Numbered from the stretch's first letter, positions 34,189 through 43,902 are shown. The stretch is DNA of 64,000 nt from Ignavibacteria bacterium (GCA_015709655.1 CP054181.1:857262-921261); one strand, 5' to 3'. The notes: generated by a model from the sequence alone, not told the origin. Numbers and translations are program-made.

Positions 34189-35262
34189 CTATCGACGGAA
34201 TACGGCAAGCGATACAAGTCCCAGCAGGAAGAAAATCATGTTGGCACTCCACGCTATGACCAGCGGATCGGCCTGGGTACCTGCACCTACCGATTTTGAG
34301 ATTTCGGAGAAGGCGATATAAAAAAACGTTATTACCATGGCAATAGCAATGTTCACAGCAATGCCTGCCTTACGTCGGCGTGCTGCAATAGGAACTGCCA
34401 GCAAAATCACAATCAGGCTGCTAAACGGGAATGCCCACCCCGCATAGTAATCAATCTCCTGCCGGCGGGTATTCTTCCCGCCCTTGCGCAGTGTTTCGAT
34501 GTAGTCGTGTACCTGATCGAATGTTAATTCACTAACGGAGAGCTGCAGTCGGGCAATCTGGTTGTACCGTACCGTAAACGGAACGGGCCAGTTGCGCTCC
34601 CACCGGATATTCATGCCATTGGTGTTAAATGACCGAATGCGGGCCGACGGGGCTATCCATCCGAGCTTTGGATTCCAGTACATGGTTGCGGCCTCCATCC
34701 GCCAAACCAGGCGGACAGATGCCGAGTCAGTAAAGTCTTCCACAACCACGTTATAGGCTGTCAGCTGTTCTTCGTTGTACGTTCCAATGTGCACATTCCT
34801 GTTGGAGGTATCCCGGAAGTACAGGTTCTGTAAAACGTTGGTTCCACCACCGCCCATACTGGTTTGAACAAGGTGCAGCTTGGCTGAATTGGCATTGGGG
34901 ACAACCCATCCGCTGAACCATACCTGTGCAACCGAGATCAGCATGCCAACAATCAGGAACGGTATAAGGAATCTGATGGTGCTAATGCCGGCAGCCTTCA
35001 TTGCTGTCACCTCGTTGGTTGATGCCATACGGCCAACAACAAAGAGCGCTGCCAGTAAACAAGCAACGGGAATGAGCAGCTTGGCTATATCGGGGATGTA
35101 CACGATGTAATACCACGCCAGGATGCCAAACGGGACACCCTTGTCAATAAACTTCGCTAGGTTCTCTATCAGGTCAATAATCACAAATAGCACACAAAGG
35201 GCTATTACGGCAAATGCTATGGTAGAAAGAAACCGGCGGACTGTGTACCAGAGCAGTATCAT
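34189..35262 (-). CDS. lptG: LptF/LptG-type LPS export permease
   Basis: 357 residues of the YjgP/YjgQ family. Three N-terminal membrane helices (FLSTIAFAVIALCVLFVIID, a second at about 47-71, a third at about 96-118), a periplasmic jelly-roll of ~160 residues, then three C-terminal helices including FPFSSLIVILLAVPIAARRR and GQ-like GAGTQADPLVIAW. Works with LptBFGC to extract lipopolysaccharide from the inner membrane. Which of F or G it is cannot be decided with certainty; no lptB or lptC is adjacent. Its ATG overlaps the ftsX stop as ATGA, so it is the last gene of a four-gene run. Confidence 0.88.
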   Translation of the reverse strand: MILLWYTVRRFLSTIAFAVIALCVLFVIIDLIENLAKFIDKGVPFGILAWYYIVYIPDIAKLLIPVACLLAALFVVGRMASTNEVTAMKAAGISTIRFLIPFLIVGMLISVAQVWFSGWVVPNANSAKLHLVQTSMGGGGTNVLQNLYFRDTSNRNVHIGTYNEEQLTAYNVVVEDFTDSASVRLVWRMEAATMYWNPKLGWIAPSARIRSFNTNGMNIRWERNWPVPFTVRYNQIARLQLSVSELTFDQVHDYIETLRKGGKNTRRQEIDYYAGWAFPFSSLIVILLAVPIAARRRKAGIAVNIAIAMVITFFYIAFSEISKSVGAGTQADPLVIAWSANMIFFLLGLVSLAVFRR

Positions 35263-36143
35263 CGGGGACGCCTTTTTTTATAGGCTCGTGTCCCGGCTTG
35301 CTGGGCTTGCCACAGCGTCAATGCTGTCACTATTACGGCAAGCACTGCACACGACATCCACAGGTCGGCCCAGGCAACAGGTGTAAGCCACGTTACCCTG
35401 CCGGTAGCCAACGTCAGAACGGCATGGATGACGGCGGCACCAGTAGCGAGTCCCGCCATACCGGTTGTTAGATGCACTGCCAGATACGGTGCAACCAGGG
35501 CAAACTTGCCCGTGCCCATCATTGCACCAGCCCGCAAGTCGTGAGCGGCGGAATTCAGTTCACTGCGAAATGCATAGGCAAAACCAATTGCAAAAAGCAG
35601 GAGGCTGACAATGGCGGCCGCACCTCCCATGAGTTGTAAGTCAGTACGTCGTGCATCTAACTGCTGGACAAGTTGCCGGGGATAGGCAACTTCGGTAATA
35701 CTATCTTCGTTCGCCGCACGTAGCCGCGTAACAAGGGTGGTGATGTCACGTTCTGTAACAGCGTCAGGCCAAGGCAATACCCGAATCAGCCGCGGCAGCC
35801 GCACAACGTCTGCCAGCTCCTCAGCACTTCCCTGCAATGCCTGATTGAGTTCCTTCCACATCTCGGCTTCGTGAACCATCCAGGCTTGTCGTACTGACGG
35901 CATAGCTGCAACGGTAGAGGAAATTGTGTGTGCTTCCTGATCGGAGACCAGAGGGTTAAGGAAAAAATCAACCTTTACACTGCGTGCTTCGGTGGCAATG
36001 CTGCGCATACTTCCTGTGTACCACAGGACACCGGCAATAATCCAGAGTGCACCAACGAAAGTGGTGAGCCATACACGGGCAATGGCACGCTTCCGGTGCT
36101 GCAGCAGCGCACGTATTACCTGAATCTGAAACCACGTCTTCAT
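35259..36143 (-). CDS. ftsX: FtsX-like permease
   Basis: 294 residues with one N-terminal membrane helix (about 26-46), an extracytoplasmic ~110-residue region, and three C-terminal helices, the FtsX layout. The pre-helix pattern (SDQEAHTISSTVAAMPSVRQAW, then RLPRLIRVLP) matches the FtsX extracellular domain. FtsX normally pairs with the ATPase FtsE at the divisome and signals to EnvC-type hydrolase activators (compare the EnvC-like gene at 29273). ftsE is not next to it. It overlaps the flippase gene and lptG by ATGA at both ends. Confidence 0.83.
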   Translation of the reverse strand: MKTWFQIQVIRALLQHRKRAIARVWLTTFVGALWIIAGVLWYTGSMRSIATEARSVKVDFFLNPLVSDQEAHTISSTVAAMPSVRQAWMVHEAEMWKELNQALQGSAEELADVVRLPRLIRVLPWPDAVTERDITTLVTRLRAANEDSITEVAYPRQLVQQLDARRTDLQLMGGAAAIVSLLLFAIGFAYAFRSELNSAAHDLRAGAMMGTGKFALVAPYLAVHLTTGMAGLATGAAVIHAVLTLATGRVTWLTPVAWADLWMSCAVLAVIVTALTLWQAQQAGTRAYKKRRPR

Positions 36144-37459
36144 TTTCCGTTCCTCCCATTTTTCAGAGCACGCCGTTCTTCCAGACTCGAACGCGCATCG
36201 GTAATCACGCGCAGCACGGAACGTAGCGGAAAGTTAATTGACCGGCGGACATAGGCGGTGCATAACAAACCAACTACAATCGTGTTAACAACCAGTCCAA
36301 GGCCAATGGCCCATTCGATGCGCGCAAAGCTTGCAGCAAAAAGTACTGCCATCCCAATGACTAAACCGTAGGCAGAATACCTGACCACCACGGCGCTGTG
36401 TCCCATGGCAGCGATCACCGAACTCATTAAAACAAACGGCATTCCGATAGCGGCAAAAATCAGGACATTGAAGTGCGTAACCGAGGCTGCGTACTGCTCG
36501 CCTAACAGCCACACGATCACGTTACTGGCGCCCAGTTCCAGTATCACAACAAAGGCTATGGTCGGCAGCAGAGTCATGCTGATAACCTTTGTTATCATGA
36601 TCTTCAAGTCGTCATGCCGGTGCTGCGAAAACATTCTTACAGACGCAGGGTACAACAGCGCTGCCACGGCATCGAATGCCTGCTCGAAAAAACGGAACAG
36701 ATTCTTGGCCGGATTGTACACCCCTACGACGCCCACGCCGAAGAAGGCTGCAATAACAAGAACGTCAAGCTGACGTGGCGTGCTGTTCAGGGCGGTGGCA
36801 AGCGCAAGCGGGATGCCGTATTTCAGGTACTGACGCAGGCTTACAGCCCCCTCCCATCCAAAGCGTAAGTCTTTAACGGTAAACATAACCGAGGCTGCCG
36901 AGCTGGCTGCCATGCCGTAAAAATCAATCCGTACAATATCGTAAAAATCGTTTAACTGGTTAGTGGCCAAAGCGTGTGTCGTGAGGATGGTGCGCACGCC
37001 AAACCAGATCAAGTCTATAAGGAACAGGTCGCGCATCCGAATGTCGCGGTAGATAATTTTCAGACAGAACATCCGCGGTAACGTAAGCAGACAATACAGC
37101 GGTAGCATGGTAGCTACAGCTTCAAACCGTGGTTCACTGAATACCGCCGATAGCGGGGTACGGAACAGATAAACAAGCGCAGCACCAACACCAACAATCA
37201 GTGTGTGTATCACAAACGCCAGTGTGTTAAGGCGCGCACGCTCGTTCTTGTCGGTACCAAACTGAATGATGCCGGCTAATGCCGAACCGTCACTTACTAT
37301 CATAATCCAGGTGTTCAGAGCCACCAGCAGCGAAAACACCCCGTACTCCTCAGCCGGCAGCGCCTTTACCTGCAACAACTGAACCAGCCCGTATCCAACA
37401 TACAAGCCTTTGTCAGCCAGTGACCAGCTGATCTTTCCCAGATGTTCGGTAACCCTCAT
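36140..37459 (-). CDS. Polysaccharide flippase (Wzx/MATE-type)
   Basis: 439 residues, about 12-14 membrane helices, starting at the ATG 37459 that overlaps the heparinase stop by ATGA; an ATG 7 codons further upstream is less likely. Family clues: KGLYVGYGLVQLLQVKALPAEEYGVFSL (opening of oligosaccharide flippases), VGVYNPAKNLFRFFEQ in the middle, and IVWLLGEQYAAS. It would move a lipid-linked glycan across the inner membrane. Sits between heparinase-fold and ftsX genes. Confidence 0.85.
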   Translation of the reverse strand: MRVTEHLGKISWSLADKGLYVGYGLVQLLQVKALPAEEYGVFSLLVALNTWIMIVSDGSALAGIIQFGTDKNERARLNTLAFVIHTLIVGVGAALVYLFRTPLSAVFSEPRFEAVATMLPLYCLLTLPRMFCLKIIYRDIRMRDLFLIDLIWFGVRTILTTHALATNQLNDFYDIVRIDFYGMAASSAASVMFTVKDLRFGWEGAVSLRQYLKYGIPLALATALNSTPRQLDVLVIAAFFGVGVVGVYNPAKNLFRFFEQAFDAVAALLYPASVRMFSQHRHDDLKIMITKVISMTLLPTIAFVVILELGASNVIVWLLGEQYAASVTHFNVLIFAAIGMPFVLMSSVIAAMGHSAVVVRYSAYGLVIGMAVLFAASFARIEWAIGLGLVVNTIVVGLLCTAYVRRSINFPLRSVLRVITDARSSLEERRALKNGRNGK

Positions 37460-38982
37460 GTTGGTAAATATATGCTCCAATCAAGATGGTTACCTGGGAG
37501 TGGAACGGTAATTCTGACAGTTTTGCACGTAACATGGTATGCAGGTGCAATACTGCACTCCCTGGTTGTTGCCTCTGAACCGTTCCAGGCACACCGCACA
37601 GTCCGCCCCAGATGCTCCAGTACGGCACCGCCATCGATAACCGTAAGAGTAACTCCGGGATGCAGAATCAGGTTCATGTATGCAGCACTGTCCGTACCGT
37701 CAAACTCATCACGAATCAGTATCTCGGTGTCCGATACAAGCCGGATGATCCGGGTATGTTTATAACCTTTTTTATTTTGATGAATAACGCTCCCTATCCA
37801 TTCGGTTGATGAGCTGCGTTCCACAAAGGGTGCAGGCCTGGTGTTAAACATCCAGAATAAACCGTCAGCACCGCCAGGCCACGACCGTTGTTCATGGTCA
37901 GAAACCACGGTACTATGTGCCTGGGTAGACCGGTCTGCATTACGGCGGTCAGGATCGTACGTATACACGTAGCTACCGCTGTCGGTGATAAACGGTACGC
38001 CATCAGCCAGCAGAGTGATGCTGTTCTGATCGTTGTGGGCATGGCCTCCCTTATTGTATTGTCCCAGCGGACCGCACCGGGCGGTAAGAGTATAACGCGG
38101 TTTAAACCAGATGCTGAGGCCAAAATCACTGTATTCGGTGTATGAGCTAACGGCAGGGGGCTTGGGCAATGTGAAACCGCATTCCTGTGTGTACACGCGA
38201 TACAACTCGGCAGTGGACGGCGTCCCCGGATATTCGGGATTTACCTTGACAGCCATGCCGTCATCATTATCACCGATTAATGGCATGCCGGCAGCTTCCA
38301 GTACTGCGAGTGCCTGCACGGTTTTTTCAAGCGTGTGCCGGTACTCTGCATTCGCTATTGTCTTCATGCGTTCACAGTTCATCATCCACCGTGTGGCATG
38401 AACCATGATGTCGGCTACATGACGGTGATATGCGGTGCTGGCCTCAAAGCTCATTCCGTCAGGTAAAATCTGACGTCTGATGTGTTGCACAAACTCCCGC
38501 GCCGCCCAAAGCCCCTTTTCCTTTATCGGCGCTTCGTTTGTTACTGACCCAGCTGCAATCATACCCAACAGTCCGCCCAGAAGGTGCGATGTTGCCATAC
38601 CACCACTAAATTCAAGATGTTTATCAATCCAGCTAACGTGATGGCGGATTGCTTGTTGGCAGTCCTGATTGGAAAGCCACCGCCGGTCTGCATGGGAGCA
38701 GAGTCCGGCAACCATATTCTGAAGTCGTATTCCTACGTCCATACCCACTGCCCACATGGCAGTATCGGTAGGCGGATGCTGCCGCATAAAGTCGGCCACC
38801 TGGTTGCAGGAGACGCCTGTGTACCATTCATGCTTACGGGTGAGTTCCAGGGCAACGCGAGGATCAGTATCACCAAAATCAGTCACCACCCGCGGTGTAC
38901 CTCGGATTTTTTCCAGCAGCTTGCCCACGATAAACGGTCGGGCGGCACCACACAGCAAACGGATATGTTCTGGTATCGTCAC
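37456..38982 (-). CDS. Heparinase II/III-family protein
   Basis: 508 residues starting at a GTG (38982). An N-terminal (alpha/alpha) toroid-like part (HEWYTGVSCNQV, AMWAVGMDVGIRLQNMV, ILPDGMSFEASTAYHRHV) is followed by the heparinase II/III beta-sheet domain with GHAHNDQNSITLLADGVPFITDSGS, the family's conserved His/Asn block. Members cleave uronic-acid polysaccharides by beta-elimination. There is no signal peptide, which suggests a cytoplasmic role in polysaccharide synthesis or trimming, as seen for heparinase-like genes in exopolysaccharide clusters. TAATTTG lies 5 nt before the GTG. First gene of the four-gene ATGA-linked run. Confidence 0.87.
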   Translation of the reverse strand: MTIPEHIRLLCGAARPFIVGKLLEKIRGTPRVVTDFGDTDPRVALELTRKHEWYTGVSCNQVADFMRQHPPTDTAMWAVGMDVGIRLQNMVAGLCSHADRRWLSNQDCQQAIRHHVSWIDKHLEFSGGMATSHLLGGLLGMIAAGSVTNEAPIKEKGLWAAREFVQHIRRQILPDGMSFEASTAYHRHVADIMVHATRWMMNCERMKTIANAEYRHTLEKTVQALAVLEAAGMPLIGDNDDGMAVKVNPEYPGTPSTAELYRVYTQECGFTLPKPPAVSSYTEYSDFGLSIWFKPRYTLTARCGPLGQYNKGGHAHNDQNSITLLADGVPFITDSGSYVYTYDPDRRNADRSTQAHSTVVSDHEQRSWPGGADGLFWMFNTRPAPFVERSSSTEWIGSVIHQNKKGYKHTRIIRLVSDTEILIRDEFDGTDSAAYMNLILHPGVTLTVIDGGAVLEHLGRTVRCAWNGSEATTRECSIAPAYHVTCKTVRITVPLPGNHLDWSIYLPT

Positions 38983-39071
38983 AGCGGCAAATTAGGTATG
39001 ATACACGGTTTTGCCGTAGGCTCAGGAATACGGTACAGAGCCCGGGAATAATAAAACAGTCGGCAATCTCA

Positions 39072-39079
39072 TATCTTCG
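39072..39079 (+). promoter_or_regulatory. TATCTTCG box upstream of asnB
   Basis: One mismatch to TAnnTTTG in the 151-bp divergent gap between the heparinase and asnB genes. Predicted start near 39086 leaves a 48-nt leader before the asnB ATG at 39134. Confidence 0.4.
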
Positions 39080-39133
39080 AATACTGGCAGACGCTGGTAG
39101 CATGTTTCAGTTTCAGAATTGTACACCCTGCTG

Positions 39134-40975
39134 ATGTGTGGATTTACAGCCATAGCCGATACCTCTCTTACCCCATCAGAGGCATACTCATTATCGGAGC
39201 GGATGCTTGCGGTTATGGCACACCGTGGGCCTGATGCGCGACGCGTGGAGCAGGATGGTGCTGTTTCGCTGGGACATAACCGGCTAAGTATCATTGATTT
39301 GTCCGATGCATCACATCAGCCGTTAACACGGTCCGGCTGCACCATAGCGTTTAATGGCGAGGTGTATAATTACGTTGAACTTCGCAGCGAGCTGCAGCGG
39401 GATGGTGTGGTGTTTACCACTACGGGTGATACCGAAGTTGTCCTGCAAGCCTACCTGCACTGGCAGGATGCCTGTCTTGAACGCTTCATCGGTATGTGGG
39501 CATTTGCAATATGGGACAGCAGGAAACAACGTTTGTTCTGCGCACGCGACCGTTTTGGGATAAAGCCGTTTCACTATGCACTGAGCGGCGGACGGTTGCA
39601 CATTGCCAGCGAAATCAAGGCTCTTCGGTTGTCGCCATTAGTGTCGAAGACACTGAATACCGACCAGGTGGCCCGTGGACTGTACCTGGGGTGGATGCAT
39701 CACTGGGACGAAACCTATTTCACCGATATCAAGGCGTTGCCGGCGGCTCATGCACTGGTATGGCAAAACGGGTCAGCGTCAGTAACACAGTACGCACACC
39801 TGAACACACAGCAGAATACCACCATGAGTTTTGATGACTCGGTAGCTCAGTTCAGAGAACTGTTTATTGATTCCATCCGCCTGACGTCCCGCCGCGACGT
39901 CCCCATGGGCGTGTGTTTAAGCGGAGGTCTGGACAGCACGTCGATTGCCTGCTGCCTGGCATCACAGACCAACGAACACAATGTAGAAACCTTTACCGCC
40001 TACTACACGGGCGCAGGTGATGTTGACGAGCGTCCGTATATCAACCACGTCCTTGCCGCCTATCCGGGTATTAAACCCCATTATATTTCGCCAACCGATA
40101 CCGATGTTGCCGAAGCATTGCCGGTAATTGCTGCAATGATGGATGCTCCCCTGCCGTCAAGCAGCTACATCAGCCAGTACTTCGTAATGAAGCTTGCAGC
40201 CGAGAATGGCATTAAGGTTGTGCTGGACGGACAGGGCTCTGACGAGATCATGGGCGGATATATGCACAGCATGTATCGAGTGATTGCTGACCTGATTCGG
40301 GACGTGCAGCCTGCTGATGCAATCCGCGAGTGGAACGCACACCGCAAACGCCAGTTATACAATCCTCTTAAAAGCGCATCAGTACTGGCAAAGTCGGTGC
40401 TCACCCTGGTTCGCGAAGAGCAGCAGCTCTACGAACTTGAGTTTCGCAGAACCTATCCGTGGATACTGCAAAGCTCCAATACTGCTATCCGGTTAAACAT
40501 ACCCGATCCGGCAGGATCGCACCTGAATGGCTTTCTCCATAACCTTGTGTTTGTAACGCTGTTGCCAACGTTGCTTCATACTGAAGACATCAATTCGATG
40601 GCATTTAGTATCGAAAGCAGGGTTCCGTTCCTTGATCACCGGCTGGTTGAGCTTTGCTTCTCGATGCCCAACAACCATAAAATCCATCTGGGTGAAACGA
40701 AACGGGTGCTGCGCGCTGCTATGCGCGGTATTGTACCCGATGCGGTTCTTGATCGGAAGGATAAAACCGGCTTTGTAACACCAGGACATACAACGTGGCT
40801 GCGGGGTGCGCTGCGTTCGTACCTTCATTCCGACTGGAGTGTGCTTTCGGACCTTCTTGACGTGGACAAACTACGACACGTTATTAAAGAATATGAGAAT
40901 GGCAACAATAGTAATGCGCTCTTTATCTGGAGGTTCGTCATGCTCAAGGTATTTGCAGAAACTGCGTTACGGTAG
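39134..40975 (+). CDS. asnB: Asparagine synthase (glutamine-hydrolysing)
   Basis: 613 residues. The start is the ATG at 39134, giving MCGF with Cys2 as glutaminase nucleophile; upstream codons would bury it. Glutaminase domain with HRGPDARR, HNRLSIIDLS, FNGEVYN; synthetase domain from about 245 with the P-loop VCLSGGLDSTSIAC and SIESRVPFLDHRLVEL. Converts Asp to Asn with Gln and ATP; paralogues next to glycan genes often amidate sugar or peptide substrates instead. It lies divergent from the heparinase-flippase operon, so a surface-glycan role is possible. Its 3' end overlaps the next gene on the other strand by 32 bp. Confidence 0.92.
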   Translation: MCGFTAIADTSLTPSEAYSLSERMLAVMAHRGPDARRVEQDGAVSLGHNRLSIIDLSDASHQPLTRSGCTIAFNGEVYNYVELRSELQRDGVVFTTTGDTEVVLQAYLHWQDACLERFIGMWAFAIWDSRKQRLFCARDRFGIKPFHYALSGGRLHIASEIKALRLSPLVSKTLNTDQVARGLYLGWMHHWDETYFTDIKALPAAHALVWQNGSASVTQYAHLNTQQNTTMSFDDSVAQFRELFIDSIRLTSRRDVPMGVCLSGGLDSTSIACCLASQTNEHNVETFTAYYTGAGDVDERPYINHVLAAYPGIKPHYISPTDTDVAEALPVIAAMMDAPLPSSSYISQYFVMKLAAENGIKVVLDGQGSDEIMGGYMHSMYRVIADLIRDVQPADAIREWNAHRKRQLYNPLKSASVLAKSVLTLVREEQQLYELEFRRTYPWILQSSNTAIRLNIPDPAGSHLNGFLHNLVFVTLLPTLLHTEDINSMAFSIESRVPFLDHRLVELCFSMPNNHKIHLGETKRVLRAAMRGIVPDAVLDRKDKTGFVTPGHTTWLRGALRSYLHSDWSVLSDLLDVDKLRHVIKEYENGNNSNALFIWRFVMLKVFAETALR

Positions 40976-42980
40976 CTGTACGCACAATGTACAAGCCACG
41001 GTAAAACGGTGGTATCACCCGGCGCCCAAGTATGTCAACGATTACCGTCTGAGGATCCTCAAGCATCCTTTCTAACTCACCTGCCGAGGTTACGCGCACC
41101 CGGCACCGTGAGTATGCCGGTGTTTCCAACACCCGGGTCTGCACCGGGACGTGCAAAAACCCGCACGGCTCCGAAATCACGATGGTATCGGAATACTCTC
41201 CCGGATACGAACACCATGCAAATACCGGCAGTGTAGCCTGCTCACCCGGCGCCAGCTGCCACGGAACGCTGGAATAGGGCACCGAGAGAACGGTCCCCTC
41301 CGTCATTATAACTCCGATATTATGCAATGTATCATTAGAAATATTTTGAATAATTACTTCGGAGTGAGCCCACTCACCCGAGGCAACCGTGGAGGCAACC
41401 CCGGCAATAGGATCGCTAACAAGATGTAACCGACGCAACGTGTCATGGACCACTGTTGCGGTCTGTTCCGCCACGCAACCATTTGAGTCGGCAACCAGCA
41501 ATTTGTACCTGCCTGCATTCTGTGCACGTATCGTACGTGACGTGTCGCCGGTAGACCAGCGGTATGCTGTCATGCCCGGAGGGCCTTCAATGTAAACCGG
41601 CACGCCCGGACATGTATGGATCGGTGGTGGGAACGTAAAAGCCGGATTCGTAAACACATTTACTTTTACATAGAACGTGTCAACACAGCCATCCACGTCA
41701 AGAGCAGCACCAAATGTGGTTGTGTCGTCCGGAGTAACCGTCACCGAGTCGCACATCGTGCACAGCACCGAGTCAGCAGTAAACCAACTGGTTGCATGTG
41801 CTCCCTGCGTACGCAGCACTACGCTGGTACCCGCACAAACCGATGTATCGTTTGAGATGTTCGTCAGGGGGCTTTGGTATCGCGCGGTACTCTGGTTAAT
41901 GAAAACATTGTAAAACACCGCTCCTGCAAAACCATTGCCACGCGTCCCGTACTTCGCAGCCCCTCCCTGGTAGGCCGATTCCGTCAGGTTGTACGCCGTC
42001 ATTGTACCAATGCGTACCACACCGCCGCCACCCGCACCACCGGACATACTCGACCCGCCAGACGCTGTTAACACCGGGATCCTGCTGATGTTGTGTGAAA
42101 TAAGCAGCAGTGCACCGCCTGCACCACCTCCGCCTCCTTCTGTTGTTGCGGAGCCTCCACGTGCGGTTATGCGTACGGAATCGGTAAGACCGATTATTGC
42201 AGGAGCATCAATGATCACGATTCCCCCACCGGCAGCACCGCCCTTCCCTGTCATGGTGCCTGCCCCTCCGCCCATAAAAATCCAGTTGTATCCGCTGGTG
42301 TACGAAACTGCCACCCCCGGTTGTACGCCTGCGGGCGGCACCAGCTTTTGCGATGCCCAGCCACCGGCCCCACCGTGACCGCCGCCGCCGGCAGCCACTG
42401 CACTCCCGTGTCCAGCATTCGCTGAAAGGCCGGTAGTGCAGAACCCTTCGCCGGCCCGGTAGCCCTTGGCATCGGCGGAGATGCCTGCCGACAGAAACAG
42501 GGTATCCGTGGCCTGCAGGACGATCACTCCGCCGGTGGTTCCGTTAAATGGCGGACATGAAATCGTTCGGTCTAAAAACGTGACCGAATCCTGCAGTCCG
42601 CCATAGGTATATTGTTTTACAATCTGAACGCATCCGGTTTCTGCATACTCAGCCATGAGAACCCGTTCAAAGAACAACGTATCGGCACTCCGTCTGTGCA
42701 CGATATTCCGCTCAAAGCGTCCTGCTGCTCCCATTGATAGAAGTCGGCCTGAGCTGTCGGCCATAGCCCCCTTCATCTGAATGATCATTACCGTATCACC
42801 GGTTGTGATACTGGTTGGATTATGGACGCTCGTGGCAGTATCGATTCGCATCCAGTTACGGCATCGTTTTACCTGGACCACGCGTGAGTACGAGTTAAGC
42901 CACACCTCATTGTCTGGCGGACAGCTTTCGGCCACATGTAAGCCGGCAAAAAGGAGGAGCAAACAGAAACTGCGGATCAT
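40944..42980 (-). CDS. Large Gly-rich secreted protein with PKD/Ig-like C-terminal region
   Basis: 678 residues. Signal peptide (MIRSFCLLLLFAGLHVAES). A central Gly-rich region at about 190-350 carries many GGxG clusters (GGGGHGGAGG, GGGAGTMTGKGGAAGGG, GGGGGAGGALLL) and resembles glycine-rich surface proteins. C-terminal Ig/PKD-like segments follow (SVCAGTSVVLRTQGAHATSW, RYKLLVADSNGCVAEQTATV). The last residues (VIVDILGRRVIPPFYRGLYIV) form a short sorting-like tail with a DILGR block. Probably exported and surface-exposed. Function unknown. The 3' overlap with asnB is convergent. Confidence 0.75.
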   Translation of the reverse strand: MIRSFCLLLLFAGLHVAESCPPDNEVWLNSYSRVVQVKRCRNWMRIDTATSVHNPTSITTGDTVMIIQMKGAMADSSGRLLSMGAAGRFERNIVHRRSADTLFFERVLMAEYAETGCVQIVKQYTYGGLQDSVTFLDRTISCPPFNGTTGGVIVLQATDTLFLSAGISADAKGYRAGEGFCTTGLSANAGHGSAVAAGGGGHGGAGGWASQKLVPPAGVQPGVAVSYTSGYNWIFMGGGAGTMTGKGGAAGGGIVIIDAPAIIGLTDSVRITARGGSATTEGGGGGAGGALLLISHNISRIPVLTASGGSSMSGGAGGGGVVRIGTMTAYNLTESAYQGGAAKYGTRGNGFAGAVFYNVFINQSTARYQSPLTNISNDTSVCAGTSVVLRTQGAHATSWFTADSVLCTMCDSVTVTPDDTTTFGAALDVDGCVDTFYVKVNVFTNPAFTFPPPIHTCPGVPVYIEGPPGMTAYRWSTGDTSRTIRAQNAGRYKLLVADSNGCVAEQTATVVHDTLRRLHLVSDPIAGVASTVASGEWAHSEVIIQNISNDTLHNIGVIMTEGTVLSVPYSSVPWQLAPGEQATLPVFAWCSYPGEYSDTIVISEPCGFLHVPVQTRVLETPAYSRCRVRVTSAGELERMLEDPQTVIVDILGRRVIPPFYRGLYIVRTATVTQFLQIP

Positions 42981-43030
42981 GATGCAAGTTAGAACATCGC
43001 ATCATTTTTGCTATTGAAACAGTACAGGAT

Positions 43031-43804
43031 TTACCCCCCTCGGAAACGTCCGATACGTAGCGCCTGGAACACTGACTCTCGGTAGGTATCGCTAACATCC
43101 ACCACCACACCGTTCGACAGTTTAAGGGCCGGGACACGCCCCCTTTGCACAGTACGTACCTGGAGCAGGTTTACCATGTGCGACCGGTGAACGCGGACCA
43201 GTCCGTAGTCTTCTAATTCCGCCGCCAGATCCCCCAGTGACCGCGTCAGTACAATGGGAGGTTCATCGGTAAGCACCACCTTCGTGTAACTGCCATTGCC
43301 ATGAGCACTGATCAGGGCATCCTGCCGGCGCACTTCGATTGCCGACGCCGAGGGCAGGGCAATAACCTGGCAGTTGTATGGTTTTGCCAAACTCGACCGT
43401 TGTTTAGCCTGGGCGATTTTATTCTGGCGTGACCCTTCTGTAGAGTGCAGTAACTGTCCACAGCGGGCTACGGCAACCTCCAGCTCGGCATCTGAAACCG
43501 GCGTCATCAGGTAATGCGTTGCACCGGCATGAAACGCATCAAGGGCAAAATGCACATCAGGAGCAACACAAACCAGCGCTACGTCGTGTAACTGCTGCTG
43601 AGCCCATGAGCGCAGCACAGCCCCACTGTCGGCCCCGGCATCCAGAAGTACCACATCGGGATACACATCCGGGATTACCGACAACGCCTTTGAATGCGGC
43701 ACTCTGCCCAGTACCACAGTCGGGGTAGAATCGATGATCCGAAGTGAGGAGCGAAGACTATCATGCAGCGCCTCACCGGCAACTATGAGTACACGAAGGA
43801 GCAC
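43031..43804 (-). CDS. LytTR-family regulator with degenerate receiver domain
   Basis: About 257 residues if started at the GTG 43804; other starts (a TTG two codons earlier, or the ATG at 43852) are possible because no clear ribosome site is visible. Receiver-like domain (about 1-120) reads VLIVAGEALHDS where acidic residues normally cluster, keeps VVLLDAGAD with a possible acceptor Asp, and has YLMTPVS in place of the usual YLxKP, so the switch Lys is gone. The LytTR DNA-binding domain follows (about 155-257: ISAHGNGSYTKVVL, SLGDLAAELEDYGLVRVHRSHMVNL). It probably controls nearby genes independently of phosphorylation. Divergent from the AEC transporter gene. Confidence 0.78.
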   Translation of the reverse strand: MLLRVLIVAGEALHDSLRSSLRIIDSTPTVVLGRVPHSKALSVIPDVYPDVVLLDAGADSGAVLRSWAQQQLHDVALVCVAPDVHFALDAFHAGATHYLMTPVSDAELEVAVARCGQLLHSTEGSRQNKIAQAKQRSSLAKPYNCQVIALPSASAIEVRRQDALISAHGNGSYTKVVLTDEPPIVLTRSLGDLAAELEDYGLVRVHRSHMVNLLQVRTVQRGRVPALKLSNGVVVDVSDTYRESVFQALRIGRFRGG

Positions 43805-43902
43805 AATCAAACAGGTGATGATGAACACATCACAAACTATCGGGAATACCAACAGGACCGTGTTACAGAAAATTAAACCGGGTTACACCGTAACATTGTT
43901 CT

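Noticed and set aside
41989..42378. Pro/Ala-rich plus-strand frame of 129 codons
   Set aside because: It is the antisense of the Gly-rich region (GGN codons read as NCC) and not a separate gene.
42000..42500. Possible CRISPR-like or tandem repeat in the Gly-rich region
   Set aside because: The repetition is of Gly codons without constant repeat-spacer units; it is protein low complexity.
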